Notes under the pieces: generated by a model
Databases searched by the model: none
Seen by the model: the letters and a program-made list of their open reading frames with translations, nothing else
What the model was told of the DNA's origin: nothing
Assembly (NCBI GenBank): GCA_028994555.1
Contig: JARDVN010000001.1
Span: 1,674,001 to 1,738,000 of the forward strand
Source: Citrobacter amalonaticus
GTDB taxonomy: Bacteria; Pseudomonadota; Gammaproteobacteria; Enterobacterales; Enterobacteriaceae
Length of the DNA stretch: 64,000 nucleotides
Reading direction: 5' to 3'
Program-made: the position numbers and the translations under genes
In this document: positions 26,819 to 37,481 of the stretch, one piece after another
How positions within the stretch are numbered: position 1 is the stretch's first letter
Layout: every line of letters starts with the position of its first letter

Positions 26819-28663
26819 TTAATCGTCCAGGAAGCTACGCAGGACCTCAGAACGGCTCGGGTGACGCAGTTTACGCAGTGCCTTCGCTTCGATCTGACGG
26901 ATACGTTCGCGGGTTACGTCGAACTGTTTACCCACTTCTTCCAGCGTGTGGTCGGTGTTCATATCGATACCGAAACGCATACGCAGGACTTTCGCTTCAC
27001 GCGCGGTCAAACCGGCCAGTACGTCGTGCGTCGCAGCGCGCAGGCTCTCGGTGGTTGCAGAGTCCAGCGGCAGCTCGAGGGTAGTATCCTCGATGAAATC
27101 ACCCAGATGCGAATCTTCATCGTCACCGATCGGGGTTTCCATGGAGATCGGCTCTTTGGCGATCTTCAGTACTTTACGGATCTTGTCTTCCGGCATCAGC
27201 ATGCGCTCAGCCAGTTCTTCCGGCGTCGGCTCGCGACCCATCTCTTGCAGCATCTGGCGAGAGATACGGTTGAGTTTGTTGATCGTCTCAATCATATGCA
27301 CCGGAATACGGATGGTGCGCGCCTGATCCGCGATAGAGCGAGTGATCGCCTGACGGATCCACCAGGTTGCGTAGGTGGAAAACTTGTAACCACGACGGTA
27401 TTCGAACTTATCGACCGCTTTCATCAGACCGATGTTGCCTTCCTGAATCAGATCCAGGAACTGCAGGCCACGGTTGGTGTATTTTTTGGCGATAGAGATA
27501 ACCAGACGCAAGTTGGCTTCAACCATCTCTTTCTTCGCACGACGCGCTTTCGCTTCGCCGATGGACATACGACGGTTGATGTCTTTGACCTGCTCGATAG
27601 TCAGGCCAGTCTCTTCTTCGATCTGTTGCAGTTTCTGCAGGCCACGGTGAACGTCATCGGCCACATCGTGCAGTTTTTCGGACCACGGTTTGTTCATCGC
27701 GATAGCCGCGTTGAACCAGGTTTCGCTGGTTTCGTTGCCGGTGAACAGGGTGATGAAGTTCTTCTTCGGCATTTTGCACTGCTCAACGCAGAGCTTCATG
27801 ATCAGACGTTCCTGGGTACGAACCCTGTCCATCATGACGCGCATGCTGTTCACCAGGTAGTCGAACTGCTTCGGCACCAGACGGAACTGCTTGAACACTT
27901 CAGACAGCTTCAGGATCTCGGCCTGAGCGTCGGCGTGGCTACGACCTTTGGCTTTGATGGTGTCACGCGTGACTTCATACTGCGTACGCAGCTCACCAAA
28001 TTTTTCACGCGCCAGTTCCGGATCGATGCTGTTATCGTCGTCAGAGCTGTCGTCGTCTTCTTCTTCGTCTTCGTCCTCGTCGTCATCCATATCTTCCTGA
28101 GATAACTCAGAACCGACATGTGTGGCGGTAGGCGCCAGATCTTCTTCCGCGTTCGGATCGACAAAACCGGTGATCAGATCGGACAGACGCGCTTCTTCGG
28201 CTTCAACGCGATCGTACTGCTCAAGCAGATAGGTGATCGCTTCCGGATATTCGGCAACGGAGCACTGAACCTGGTTGATCCCGTCTTCGATGCGTTTCGC
28301 AATATCGATTTCGCCTTCGCGGGTCAACAGTTCAACGGTACCCATTTCACGCATGTACATGCGAACCGGATCAGTGGTACGACCGATTTCAGACTCTACG
28401 CTGGACAGAACTTGCGCAGCCGCTTCTTCCGCGTCTTCGTCGGTACTGGTGGTGTTTTCAGCAAGCAGTAGATCATCGGCATCCGGTGCTTCTTCCATCA
28501 CCTGAATACCCATGTCGTTGATCATTTGGATGATATCTTCAATTTGATCTGAATCGACGATATCTTCCGGCAGATGGTCATTGACCTCGGCATAGGTCAG
28601 ATAGCCTTGCTCCTTACCACGGGTGACAAGAAGCTTCAGCTGTGACTGCGGGTTTTGCTCCAT
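26819..28663 (-). CDS. rpoD: RpoD, primary sigma factor sigma-70
   Basis: 614 residues. Start [20 protein letters not shown] at 28663, as in E. coli; a longer open frame upstream is not real. Region 1.1 is followed by the acidic non-conserved region ([18 protein letters not shown], about residues 190-210). Region 2 ([40 protein letters not shown]), region 3 and the region 4.2 helix-turn-helix ([20 protein letters not shown]) follow. The frame is intact. Last gene of the rpsU-dnaG-rpoD macromolecular synthesis operon; 234 bases separate it from dnaG and hold no gene. Confidence 0.98.
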   Translation of the reverse strand: MEQNPQSQLKLLVTRGKEQGYLTYAEVNDHLPEDIVDSDQIEDIIQMINDMGIQVMEEAPDADDLLLAENTTSTDEDAEEAAAQVLSSVESEIGRTTDPVRMYMREMGTVELLTREGEIDIAKRIEDGINQVQCSVAEYPEAITYLLEQYDRVEAEEARLSDLITGFVDPNAEEDLAPTATHVGSELSQEDMDDDEDEDEEEDDDSSDDDNSIDPELAREKFGELRTQYEVTRDTIKAKGRSHADAQAEILKLSEVFKQFRLVPKQFDYLVNSMRVMMDRVRTQERLIMKLCVEQCKMPKKNFITLFTGNETSETWFNAAIAMNKPWSEKLHDVADDVHRGLQKLQQIEEETGLTIEQVKDINRRMSIGEAKARRAKKEMVEANLRLVISIAKKYTNRGLQFLDLIQEGNIGLMKAVDKFEYRRGYKFSTYATWWIRQAITRSIADQARTIRIPVHMIETINKLNRISRQMLQEMGREPTPEELAERMLMPEDKIRKVLKIAKEPISMETPIGDDEDSHLGDFIEDTTLELPLDSATTESLRAATHDVLAGLTAREAKVLRMRFGIDMNTDHTLEEVGKQFDVTRERIRQIEAKALRKLRHPSRSEVLRSFLDD

Positions 28664-28897
28664 AAGACGGTATCCACACTTAATTCGTTTGATTAGCGTC
28701 AGCAAGCCGTTGCTGCCAACATTTAAAGCGAGGGCGTACTTATATTTGTGCCGCTGCCTCTCAGTGCGGCTGTCGGGGGCTTCCCGAGCGATATTCGGCA
28801 CTTAAGCCGTTAAATACGTCATCCTTCAGGTTGTCTTTGCGAGAGCGATGTTCTCTTGCTGCTCTGATAAAACCTGAATGATATTGTCTGTTTCAAT

Positions 28898-30646
28898 TCA
28901 TTTCTTCGCCAGTTCCTGGTTCAACGTCCAGAGTTCCCGGCGTTCTTCGCTGCTTAAACCGTGTGTGCGCTCGCGGGCAATTAGCTCTTCCTGGCGCAGC
29001 TCAAGCATCGAATCAAACATATGGTTGAGTGAGTCGGTGAAGGTTTTTTCAGCAATATCCTTATCTGCTATATCGTCCCACATCGACAGTTTTTCAAGGG
29101 TGGCCGCATCATTTGTGCCACGATAGTGTTCTAAAAGCTGTCCGGTGGTGAGTCCAGGCTGGGACAAACACGTGTTGACCAGTTCCGCAAATAAGCCAAG
29201 CCCGGGCAGTTTGTTCTGATCCAGATTGCTTAACGGCGGCACCAGCGGGGCCAGCTCCGGATTTTGCACCAGCAATCCTATCAGTATACGCATGGTCGTA
29301 CGTTTTAGCTGCGGTGCGGGTCGGGAAGCCCCACTTTCAGACAATTTCGGCATTAAGCGTTCAAGCTGGCTGTCATCCAGAATGCCCAGCTTGTTGCCCA
29401 GTTCCTGGCGCAGATAAATACGCAATGTTTCGCCCGGAACCTGCGTGATGAGCGGCAACGCCAGCGTACTGAGCTGCGCCCGCCCATCCGGCGTGCTCAA
29501 GTCCACCTGTGGCAACAGGCTGTTAAACAAAAACGCGGAGAGCGGCAGGGCCTGCTCCATCCGGGCTTCGAAGGCCTCTTTCCCCTCTTTACGCACCAGC
29601 GTATCGGGGTCTTCGCCATCAGGTAAAAACATAAAGCGTAGCTGACGACCATCTGTCATATACGGCAACGCAGTTTCCAGCGCACGCCAGGCCGCGTCTC
29701 GTCCGGCGCGGTCACCGTCATAACAACAAATGACGTTGTTCGTGGCGCGGAACAAGAGCTGGATGTGATCAGCTGTCGTTGATGTACCCAGCGAGGCAAC
29801 AGCATAGTTAATGCCATACTGCGCCAGCGCCACCACATCCATATAGCCTTCCACCACCAACAGTCGTTGCGGATCGGCGTTATCCTGCTGCGCTTCATAA
29901 AGGCCATACAGCTGGCGACCTTTATGGAAAATATCGGTTTCCGGGGGAGTTAAGGTACTTCGGCAGGGCATCACCCAGCACGCGCCCACCAAAACCGATT
30001 ACCCGGCCACGTTTGTCGCGGATGGGGAACATCACCCGTTCGCGGAAACGATCGTAACTGCGTCCCTGATCGTTGGTGACCAATATGCCCGCATCCACCA
30101 GTGACTGGCGATTTTCGCTATTGCCACCAAACCGTTTCAGGACGTTGTCCCAGCCGGGGGGGCGCAAAGCCAATAGCAAAACGCGCGATCACTTCACTAC
30201 TGAGTCCTCGCTTTTCCAGATACTGGCGCGCAGGGGTAGCGGCGGGTTGCATCAGAGATTGCTGATAAAACGTATTCAGGCCATCCATCAATTGATAAAG
30301 ACTTTGCCGTTGGTGGCGCTCTATCTGACTGGGGCCCGTACCTGCTTCAAACGGGACGTCAAGGTTATGCATGGCCGCCAGTTCTTCGACAGTTTCCACG
30401 AACTCGAGCTTGTCGTAGTTCATCAGGAAGTCGATAGCGTTACCGTGCGCGCCGCATCCAAAGCAGTGATAAAACTGTTTTTCACCGTTCACGGTGAAAG
30501 AGGGGGGTTTTTTCGTTATGGAACGGACAACACGCGTGATAATTTTTGCCCTGCTTTTTCAGCTTTACCCGCGCATCGATAAGATCGACGATATCGGTTC
30601 GTGCCAGCAGGTCATTGATAAATACGCGTGGAATTCGTCCAGCCAT
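28898..30646 (-). CDS. dnaG: DnaG primase (frame broken three times)
   Basis: DNA primase that makes RNA primers at the replication fork. Start [20 protein letters not shown] at 30646. The CHC2 zinc motif is seen as [14 protein letters not shown] and [15 protein letters not shown]. The TOPRIM domain holds [15 protein letters not shown] and [17 protein letters not shown]. The C-terminal domain contacts DnaB. Three homopolymer breaks need one base removed each: G6 30502-30507, G7 30156-30162 ([10 protein letters not shown]) and G5 29943-29947 (LNSPETDIF). Primase is essential, so these are strong evidence that the breaks are not real. Confidence 0.95.
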
Positions 30647-30754
30647 ATGCCCCTTTTATACGCATTACCGTTCAGGCTACCCTGATGTTGGCGTCATTGA
30701 TTGACCGCCTTGAAGGCACCGAGAATGATTCTGTGTATATGCTAATGCATAAAC

Positions 30755-30790
30755 GAAAATAAGCCGCGCATTCCTTCCGGAAGCACGGCC
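30755..30790 (-). terminator. Internal terminator between rpsU and dnaG
   Basis: On the minus strand a GCCGTGCTTCC / GGAAGGAATGCGCGGC hairpin is followed by TTATTTT. It corresponds to T1 of the E. coli rpsU-dnaG-rpoD operon, which lowers dnaG expression relative to rpsU. Confidence 0.7.
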
Positions 30791-30839
30791 TTACAACGAC
30801 AACTCAGTCTGAATCGAGAGCCGTAACTCCCGACAGAGA

Positions 30840-31094
<255 letters not shown>

Positions 31095-31282
31095 TCAACG
31101 CCAGCTTATTTCAAAATGGTGCGGAATTTTACTGCAATTGCTGCTGCTTTGTAAAGCACCGATGCGATTTTGAAAGGGACTTTTATAAGGGGGGAGAGTA
31201 TACACGAAATCGGGGCTGAGGGTATACATCTACCCGCATTCGACCTACACTGCGCGGTAATAATGTGAGGTAAAAACAAGTC

Positions 31283-32296
31283 ATGCGTGTACTGGGAATT
31301 GAAACATCCTGCGATGAAACCGGCATCGCTATTTACGACGACGAAAAAGGTCTGTTAGCCAACCAATTGTATAGTCAGGTGAAATTACACGCTGATTACG
31401 GCGGCGTCGTACCTGAACTGGCATCCCGCGATCATGTTCGCAAAACCGTCCCGCTGATCCAGGCGGCACTGAAAGAGGCGGGACTGAGTGCAAAAGAGAT
31501 TGATGCGGTGGCGTATACCGCAGGACCGGGTCTGGTTGGCGCGCTGCTGGTCGGCGCAACCGTCGGTCGTTCACTGGCATTTGCATGGAATGTGCCCGCT
31601 ATCCCCGTACACCACATGGAAGGGCATCTGCTGGCGCCGATGCTGGAAGACAATCCGCCTGAGTTCCCGTTTGTCGCGCTGCTGGTGTCCGGCGGTCATA
31701 CTCAGTTGATAAGCGTAACGGGCATTGGCAAATATGCGTTGCTGGGTGAGTCTATCGATGACGCGGCGGGTGAAGCCTTTGACAAAACCGCCAAGCTGCT
31801 GGGTCTCGACTATCCAGGCGGCCCGATGCTGTCAAAAATGGCGTCACAGGGCACCGCCGGGCGTTTTGTCTTCCCGCGCCCGATGACCGATCGTCCAGGA
31901 CTGGATTTCAGCTTCTCCGGGCTGAAAACCTTTGCGGCAAATACCATTCGTAACAACGGCGACGATGAGCAAACTCGCGCCGATATCGCCCGGGCGTTTG
32001 AAGACGCAGTGGTCGATACGCTGATGATCAAGTGCAAACGCGCGCTGGATCAGACCGGCTTTAAACGTCTGGTGATGGCGGGCGGCGTCAGTGCCAACCG
32101 TACGCTGCGGGCGAAGCTGGCGGAGTTGATGCAAAAGCGTCGCGGCGAAGTGTTCTATGCCCGCCCGGAATTTTGTACCGATAACGGGGCAATGATCGCC
32201 TATGCTGGCATGGTGCGCTTTAAAGCGGGCGTCACGGCGGATCTCGGCGTGACCGTACGTCCGCGCTGGCCATTGGCGGAACTGCCTGCTGCTTAA
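31283..32296 (+). CDS. tsaD: TsaD, tRNA N6-threonylcarbamoyladenosine transferase subunit
   Basis: 337 residues, as in E. coli. Transfers the threonylcarbamoyl group to A37 of ANN-decoding tRNAs with TsaB and TsaE. The start is [20 protein letters not shown]; the metal-binding HHMEGHL and the ATP-site [14 protein letters not shown] are visible, and [12 protein letters not shown] lies near the end. The frame is intact. Essential in E. coli. Confidence 0.97.
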   Translation: MRVLGIETSCDETGIAIYDDEKGLLANQLYSQVKLHADYGGVVPELASRDHVRKTVPLIQAALKEAGLSAKEIDAVAYTAGPGLVGALLVGATVGRSLAFAWNVPAIPVHHMEGHLLAPMLEDNPPEFPFVALLVSGGHTQLISVTGIGKYALLGESIDDAAGEAFDKTAKLLGLDYPGGPMLSKMASQGTAGRFVFPRPMTDRPGLDFSFSGLKTFAANTIRNNGDDEQTRADIARAFEDAVVDTLMIKCKRALDQTGFKRLVMAGGVSANRTLRAKLAELMQKRRGEVFYARPEFCTDNGAMIAYAGMVRFKAGVTADLGVTVRPRWPLAELPAA

Positions 32297-32310
32297 GAGT
32301 GGTTTGTCCT

Positions 32311-32405
32311 GCCCGGTGGCGCTACGCTTACCGGGCCGACGAATCTCTTCTCTGCGTTTACCGGATCGACAAGACCGTAGGCCGGGTCAGGCGAAGCCGC
32401 CACAA
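32311..32405. repeat. BIME between tsaD and the urease operon
   Basis: Two REP units in opposite orientation: GCCCGGTGGCGCTACGC through CCGGGC (32311-32336) and GTAGGCCGGGTCAGGCG through GCCGCCAC (32377-32403). Lies at the 3' ends of two convergent genes. Confidence 0.75.
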
Positions 32406-32419
32406 GGCAATACACCGCA

Positions 32420-33039
32420 TTACACCCGCAGCATTCCTTTCTCTTCCAGAAACGCGATAATCGTCGCCAGACCGTCACCCGTTTTTAAATTGGTAAAGGT
32501 CCACGGCCGGTCGCCGCGCATACGCAGCGTGTCGCGCTTCATTACCTCCAGCGATGCCCCAACATAGGGGGGCGAGGTCGGTTTTGTTGATCACCAGAAA
32601 ATCGGATTTCGTGATCCCCGGCCCGCCTTTGCGCGGGATCTTTTCCCCCTTCGGCCACGTCGATCACGTAGATCGTCAAATCGGCCAGCTCCGGGCTGAA
32701 GGTGGCGCTCAGGTTGTCGCCGCCGCTCTCGACAAAAATCAGATCCAGATTGCCAAATTTTTCGCTTAGCGCTTCCACTGCCGCCAGATTCATCGAGGCG
32801 TCTTCACGGATGGCGGTGTGCGGACAGCCGCCGGTTTCTACACCGACAATGCGGTCCGGCGCCAGCGCGCCCGCTTCCGTCAGGATACGCTGGTCCTCTT
32901 TGGTGTAGATGTCGTTAGTGACCACCGCCAGTTGATAACGGTCACGCATCGCTTTACATAACGCTTCCAGCAGGGCGGTTTTACCGGAACCGACCGGGCC
33001 GCCAACGCCAACGCGCAGGGGATGTTTATACTCACTCAT
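32420..33039 (-). CDS. ureG: UreG, GTPase for urease nickel insertion (frame broken twice)
   Basis: SIMIBI-class GTPase that, with UreE, UreF and UreD, loads nickel into apo-urease. The P-loop is [16 protein letters not shown]; the metal-binding Cys-Pro-His is in [35 protein letters not shown] follows. Breaks at C5 32645-32649 ([12 protein letters not shown]) and G6 32567-32572 (DLAPYVGAS) each need one base removed. The corrected frame ends GMLRV with TAA at 32420-32422, about 205 residues. Last gene of the urease operon. Confidence 0.93.
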
Positions 33040-33048
33040 TGTTTCTCC

Positions 33049-33723
33049 TCAGGAGCGAAATAATCGGCAATATTGGGTTTCATGGCGTGCAGAGGCGATG
33101 GCGGCGAGCGGTGTGGCAGAACCCAGATGGTCATCCGGGCACGCCAGCGCCTGCGTCATGCCTTCAGCATAGCGTGCACAAAGCGAAAGAATCAGACGCT
33201 GCGCGGCCTGTTGACCAAACGGCACCAGCTTGACGCCGGCCATCACGGCGCTCTCGATCCAGCTATAGCCGAGCGTTAACGCCAGGTCATGCAGCGGAAT
33301 GCGCCACTGCACACCGAGCCAGGCCATACCGCACAACTGGCTGTCGGCAAAGGACGCGCGCCACGCGGGCGGGCATTCAGGCTGCCAGTCCATCACCAGT
33401 CGGGTGAACGCCGCGCCCCGGCTACGCTCTTCTTCACGCAGCTCGCGGGTTTCCCGACAGGCCAGCAGATACGCCGTCCAGCGACGTGCGGCGTCAATAT
33501 CGTTCTGCTCACAGGCGTGGTAGAGACGGGCGAACAGCGGCAGATCGACTGTGAAAAAATTGTTTTCCATCTGCTGGATTTGCCAGCGGTCAAACGCCTC
33601 CACGCTATTCACCCAGCCGGTTTCAACCGCCCACTCCAGCCCCTGGGACCAGGTAAACGATCCCACCGGCAGGCTGCTGCTGGCGAGCTGTAGCAGACGC
33701 AACTGCTGTTGTGCATCACGCAT
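33049..33723 (-). CDS. ureF: UreF, urease accessory protein
   Basis: 224 residues, mostly helical. UreF bridges UreD and UreG in the activation complex and gates UreG GTPase activity. The hallmark [17 protein letters not shown] near the N-terminus and the C-terminal [14 protein letters not shown] are visible. It overlaps ureE by one base and precedes ureG by 9 bases. The frame is intact. Confidence 0.93.
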   Translation of the reverse strand: MRDAQQQLRLLQLASSSLPVGSFTWSQGLEWAVETGWVNSVEAFDRWQIQQMENNFFTVDLPLFARLYHACEQNDIDAARRWTAYLLACRETRELREEERSRGAAFTRLVMDWQPECPPAWRASFADSQLCGMAWLGVQWRIPLHDLALTLGYSWIESAVMAGVKLVPFGQQAAQRLILSLCARYAEGMTQALACPDDHLGSATPLAAIASARHETQYCRLFRS

Positions 33724-34181
33724 CAGTGTGCATGGCTATGATGATGGCCGTGGGATTCACTGGCATACGCTCCCGCTTCGGGTTCAAACGGCAGGTGGGC
33801 AAACGTCACCTGTAGCCTGAACTGGCGCAGCATCGCGTCGAGTACATGATCGTGATGATAGCGCAGCTCGTCCGGCAAAATTTGCAGCGGGACGTGGCGG
33901 TTGCCGAGGTGATAGCAGGCTTTGGCGAGCAGGAACGGATCGGCGCAGCGCACCACCGAAACCGCCTCGCTGGCGGCGATAATCTCCACGATTTCTGTAC
34001 CGTCCTCTGTGCTCAGGCAATCACCGCCGCGCAGCAGCAGACCACGGGGTAACATCAGACCCGCTTCCCGCCCGTCATTCAACTGGACTTTGGCCCGGCT
34101 TTTCACGCGAATATCGATTGGCAGCGTCAGCGTGGCAGTTACCTGCTCCGGGGATTCAACGCGTTGCGTCAATAACAGCAT
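33723..34181 (-). CDS. ureE: UreE, urease nickel metallochaperone
   Basis: 152 residues. The C-terminal tail [10 protein letters not shown] is the nickel-binding histidine-rich segment; the metal site also uses the histidine in the central domain ([20 protein letters not shown]). It supplies nickel to UreG for urease assembly. The frame is intact and lies between ureC and ureF. Confidence 0.94.
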   Translation of the reverse strand: MLLLTQRVESPEQVTATLTLPIDIRVKSRAKVQLNDGREAGLMLPRGLLLRGGDCLSTEDGTEIVEIIAASEAVSVVRCADPFLLAKACYHLGNRHVPLQILPDELRYHHDHVLDAMLRQFRLQVTFAHLPFEPEAGAYASESHGHHHSHAH

Positions 34182-34190
34182 TCTGGCTCC

Positions 34191-35896
34191 TCAAAATAAA
34201 AAGTAACGTTGCGCCATTGGCAGAACGTCAGCGGGGTCGCTGGTGATGAGCTCGCCGTCGATGCGAACCTCATAGGTCTGGGCATCGACGGTAATATTGG
34301 GTTGCAGGCTGTTGTGGATCATGTCGGCTTTTTTTAACCGTCCGGCAGCCTTTCACCACGGCGGTGGTGCTGCGTAAATTGAGCTGCTGCGCGACGCCGT
34401 TTTCCACCGCGGCCTGTGAAAGAAAAGTCAGACGAGTGTGATGACGCGCCGCGCCGAGCGCCCCGAACATCATGCGGTAATGTACCGGCTGTGGCGTGGG
34501 GATGGAGGCATTGATGTCGCCCATCGGCGCGCAGGCGATCATTCCGCCTTTCACAATCGTGGCAGGCTTCACGCCGAAAAAGGCCGGAGACCAGAGCACC
34601 AGATCCGCCAGCTTCCCGGCCTCAATGGAACCGACTTCGTGGGCGATGCCGTGAGTCAGCGCCGGGTTAATGGTGTACTTGGCGATATAGCGCTTCACGC
34701 GCAGATTGTCGTTCTCACCCGTTTCTCCCGCTAACAGACCGCGTTGTACTTTCATCCGGTGCGCAACCTGCCAGGTGCGCAGGATCACTTCCCCCACACG
34801 CCCCATTGCCTGAGAATCTGATGAGGTCAGCGAAAACGCGCCAATATCATGCAACACATCTTCGGCGGCGATGGTCTCCCGGCGGATCCGTGATTCGGCA
34901 AAAGCCACGTCCTCGGCGATATCCGGATCCAGGTGATGGCAGACCATCAGCATGTCGAGATGCTCATCAATAGTGTTGACGGTGTAGGGCAGCGTCGGGT
35001 TGGTGGAAGAGGGCAGGATATTCGGATGCGCGCAGGCGGTAATGATATCCGGCGCGTGCCCGCCGCCAGCCCCTTCGGTGTGAAAGGTGTGAATGGTGCG
35101 ATCGCCAATCGCCGCCAGCGTATCCTCCACAAAACCGGATTCGTTCAGGGTATCGCTGTGCAGCGCAACCTGAATATCCATCTCCTCCGCCACGGTCAGC
35201 GCGCAGTCGATAGCCGCAGGTGTTGCGCCCCAGTCTTCATGGATTTTCAGACCGATCGCTCCGGCAGCAACCTGCTCGCGCAGCGCATCGGCTGTGGAAC
35301 CATTACCTTTGCCAAGCAGGCCGATGTTGACGGGCAGGGTATCGGCGGCCTGTAACATGCGGGCGATATACCACGGGCCCGGCGTGCAGGTGGTGGCGTG
35401 AGTGCCAGCGGCAGGCCCGGTGCCGCCGCCAATCATGGTCGTCACGCCGGAGACCAGCGCTTCTTCTGCCTGCTGCGGACAGATCCAGTGAATATGGGTA
35501 TCCACGCCACCCGCTGTGACGATCTTCCCTTCAGCGGCGATCGCTTCGGTCCCGACGCCGATCGGGATTGTCACATCCGGTTGAATATCAGGATTGCCTG
35601 CTTTGCCGATGGCCACGATCCTGCCGTTTTTAATGCCAATGTCCGCTTTCACGATCCCCCCAGTGATCGACGATCAACGCATTAGTGATCACCAGATCCA
35701 CGCAGGCGTCGGCAGACATCTGTCCCTGGCCCATGCCATCGCGGATCACTTTGCCGCCGCCGAATTTCACCTCTTCACCGTAGGTGGTGAGATCGTTTTC
35801 CACTTCGATCCACAGATCCGTATCCGCCAGACGCACTTTATCGCCGGTGGTCGGGCCGAACATGTCAGCATAAGCCTGTCGGGAAATCTCAGTCAT
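34191..35896 (-). CDS. ureC: UreC, urease alpha (catalytic) subunit (frame broken twice)
   Basis: Amidohydrolase that splits urea to ammonia and carbamate at a dinickel centre. The carbamylated lysine is in [11 protein letters not shown] (Lys217, the canonical number), the flap Cys319 and catalytic His320 in MVCHHLDP, and nickel ligands in HTHIHWICP and [15 protein letters not shown]. Breaks at C6 35656-35661 ([11 protein letters not shown]) and T7 34329-34335 ([11 protein letters not shown]) each need one base removed; the corrected protein has 567 residues and ends AQRYFLF. Start overlaps ureB by 8 bases. All visible active-site residues are present, so the enzyme should be functional. Confidence 0.95.
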
Positions 35897-36210
35897 GTTT
35901 CACCTCCAGCGTGCCCATCACTTCACCGCGAAAGCCAAAAATACGCTGCGCACCCGCCACGCGAACCAGCTCGATTTCCCTTTTTTTGCCCCGGCTCAAA
36001 ACGCACCGCTGTCCCTGCCGGAATATTCAGGCGAAAACCCAGCGCAGATTCGCGGGCAAAGCGGAGCGCCGGATTCACCTCGTAGAAGTGGTAGTGTGAT
36101 CCCACCTGAATGGGGCGATCACCATGGTTTTCCACCACTATCGTTCGTGTTTCCCGTCCAGTGTTGATCGGGATAGTTCCCGACGCGATCCGGTATTCAC
36201 CTGGAATCAT
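35889..36210 (-). CDS. ureB: UreB, urease beta subunit (frame broken once)
   Basis: Small structural urease subunit. Start [20 protein letters not shown]; typical [19 protein letters not shown] and [18 protein letters not shown] blocks. A T7 run at 35981-35987 breaks the frame at GQKREIELV; with one base removed it continues to GTLEVKHD and a TGA at 35889-35891 overlapping the ureC start, the standard arrangement. About 106 residues. Confidence 0.93.
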
Positions 36211-36219
36211 GGGTTCTCC

Positions 36220-36523
36220 TTAGATAATCGGGCTATGAACGGTGACAAGCTTTGAGCCGTCCGGAAAGGTCGCTTCGACCTGGATATCCGGGATCATCTC
36301 CGGAACGCCTTCCATCACCTGTTCGCGGGTCAGGACATGGCGACCTTCTTCCATCAGCGAGGCGACACTTTTGCCATCGCGTGCGCCTTCCATAATCCAA
36401 GCACTGATGAGTGCCACTGATTCCGGATAGTTCAGCTTCAGTCCGCGCGCCAGACGGCGCTCCGCCACCAGCGCGGCGGTAAAGAGCAACAGCTTATCTT
36501 TCTCTCTGGGGGGTCAGTTCCAT
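36220..36523 (-). CDS. ureA: UreA, urease gamma subunit (frame broken once)
   Basis: 100 residues after removing one base from the G6 run at 36508-36513. Start [20 protein letters not shown] at 36523, matching UreA; then [20 protein letters not shown] and [20 protein letters not shown]. Forms the (ABC)3 urease with UreB and UreC. It lies 9 bases downstream of ureD and upstream of ureB. Confidence 0.93.
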
Positions 36524-36532
36524 AGGTGTCTC

Positions 36533-37397
36533 TCAGGTTTGCCAGATGCGCGGCAGGTGCGGCGGCCTTTGGGTTAACAGCGGGCGTAAAAACTGCCAGA
36601 TTTCGCGCATGACGCGCTGAACAATCAGGTTGTCATCCGCCAGAAAACGAACCGTCAGCAGTGAGTCGACGAGTGTTGCCCCGGCATAATCACCGAGCGG
36701 AGCCAGACGTTCCCGCGCACCGTCGAGCATCTGTTCCGTGGCCGGATAGCAGAACAGCGTGCCGCACCACGGTTGACGGGCGACGGCGGTGAGATTTCCA
36801 CCCGTTAGCTTCAGACGCTCGATAAGCAGCGGCTGCCCGTCGCGCCAGATCTCCAGACGGTTTTGTAGCGTGCCGTGACTGAACGTTTCCTGCATGACCG
36901 GTCGCCCGAGGCAGAGCAGATCCCAGCCCAGCAGGCGACTTTGTGATGTCAGATGAAACACGGAGCGGAGGCTGGCGTTTGCGCCGGGGAACAGGATCGT
37001 ATCCTGTGGCAACCATTCGAGTGTGGCATCCGGCGCGAGCGTAAACGTCTGAGACAGTCGGGCAAGCGGACCCGCGCTCCGGTAAAATTTTCCCGCGCCG
37101 GGCTGAGTGATTAATACGTGGCTGTTTTCGTCCAGCGTGACGGAAATTCGTAGCTCATCGCCACCGACAATGCCGCCGGGGGGGATGGAGTAAATAGAGG
37201 TGGCAAACGCCGTCTTGCGGATAAAACGGGCGCTGAACTGTCAGGGGACCGACGTGGCGTGCGCAGGTGAGTACCGTTTTGGCCGCGGTGCAAGTAAACC
37301 GCAGGTCGATTTCGGCCTGCCAGCCCCGTGTCGGTGTCTTGTGCGCAACGGTTTCCAGAACGTTTCCCTTCTCAGCGTGAGAGTGTTTGCATAGCAA
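36533..37397 (-). CDS. ureD: UreD, urease accessory scaffold protein (frame broken once)
   Basis: First gene of the ureDABCEFG operon. UreD binds apo-urease and recruits UreF and UreG for nickel loading. Recognisable parts are [47 protein letters not shown] and the C-terminal [22 protein letters not shown]7 run at 37178-37184 breaks the frame at HPPGGIVGG; one base less restores it. The start at 37397 is the first ATG in frame; a later start is possible. No urea or nickel transporter gene accompanies the operon inside this window. Confidence 0.9.
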
Positions 37398-37446
37398 AAA
37401 GTATGCCTCAGCGCGGCGGGAAAACGGTCATATGAGACGCTTATGG

Positions 37447-37474
37447 AAAAAAGGGGCGACAGCCCTGCCGCCCC
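37447..37474 (-). terminator. Terminator of the ttd operon
   Basis: On the minus strand GGGGCG pairs with CGCCCC around a 10-base loop, followed by six T. It lies just after the ttdT stop and insulates ureD. Confidence 0.8.
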
Positions 37475-37481
37475 AACGGGG

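Noticed and set aside
26861..28105. Long plus-strand open frame opposite rpoD (414 codons)
   Set aside because: It is a mirror of the highly conserved rpoD coding strand, with no ribosome-binding site and no recognisable protein.
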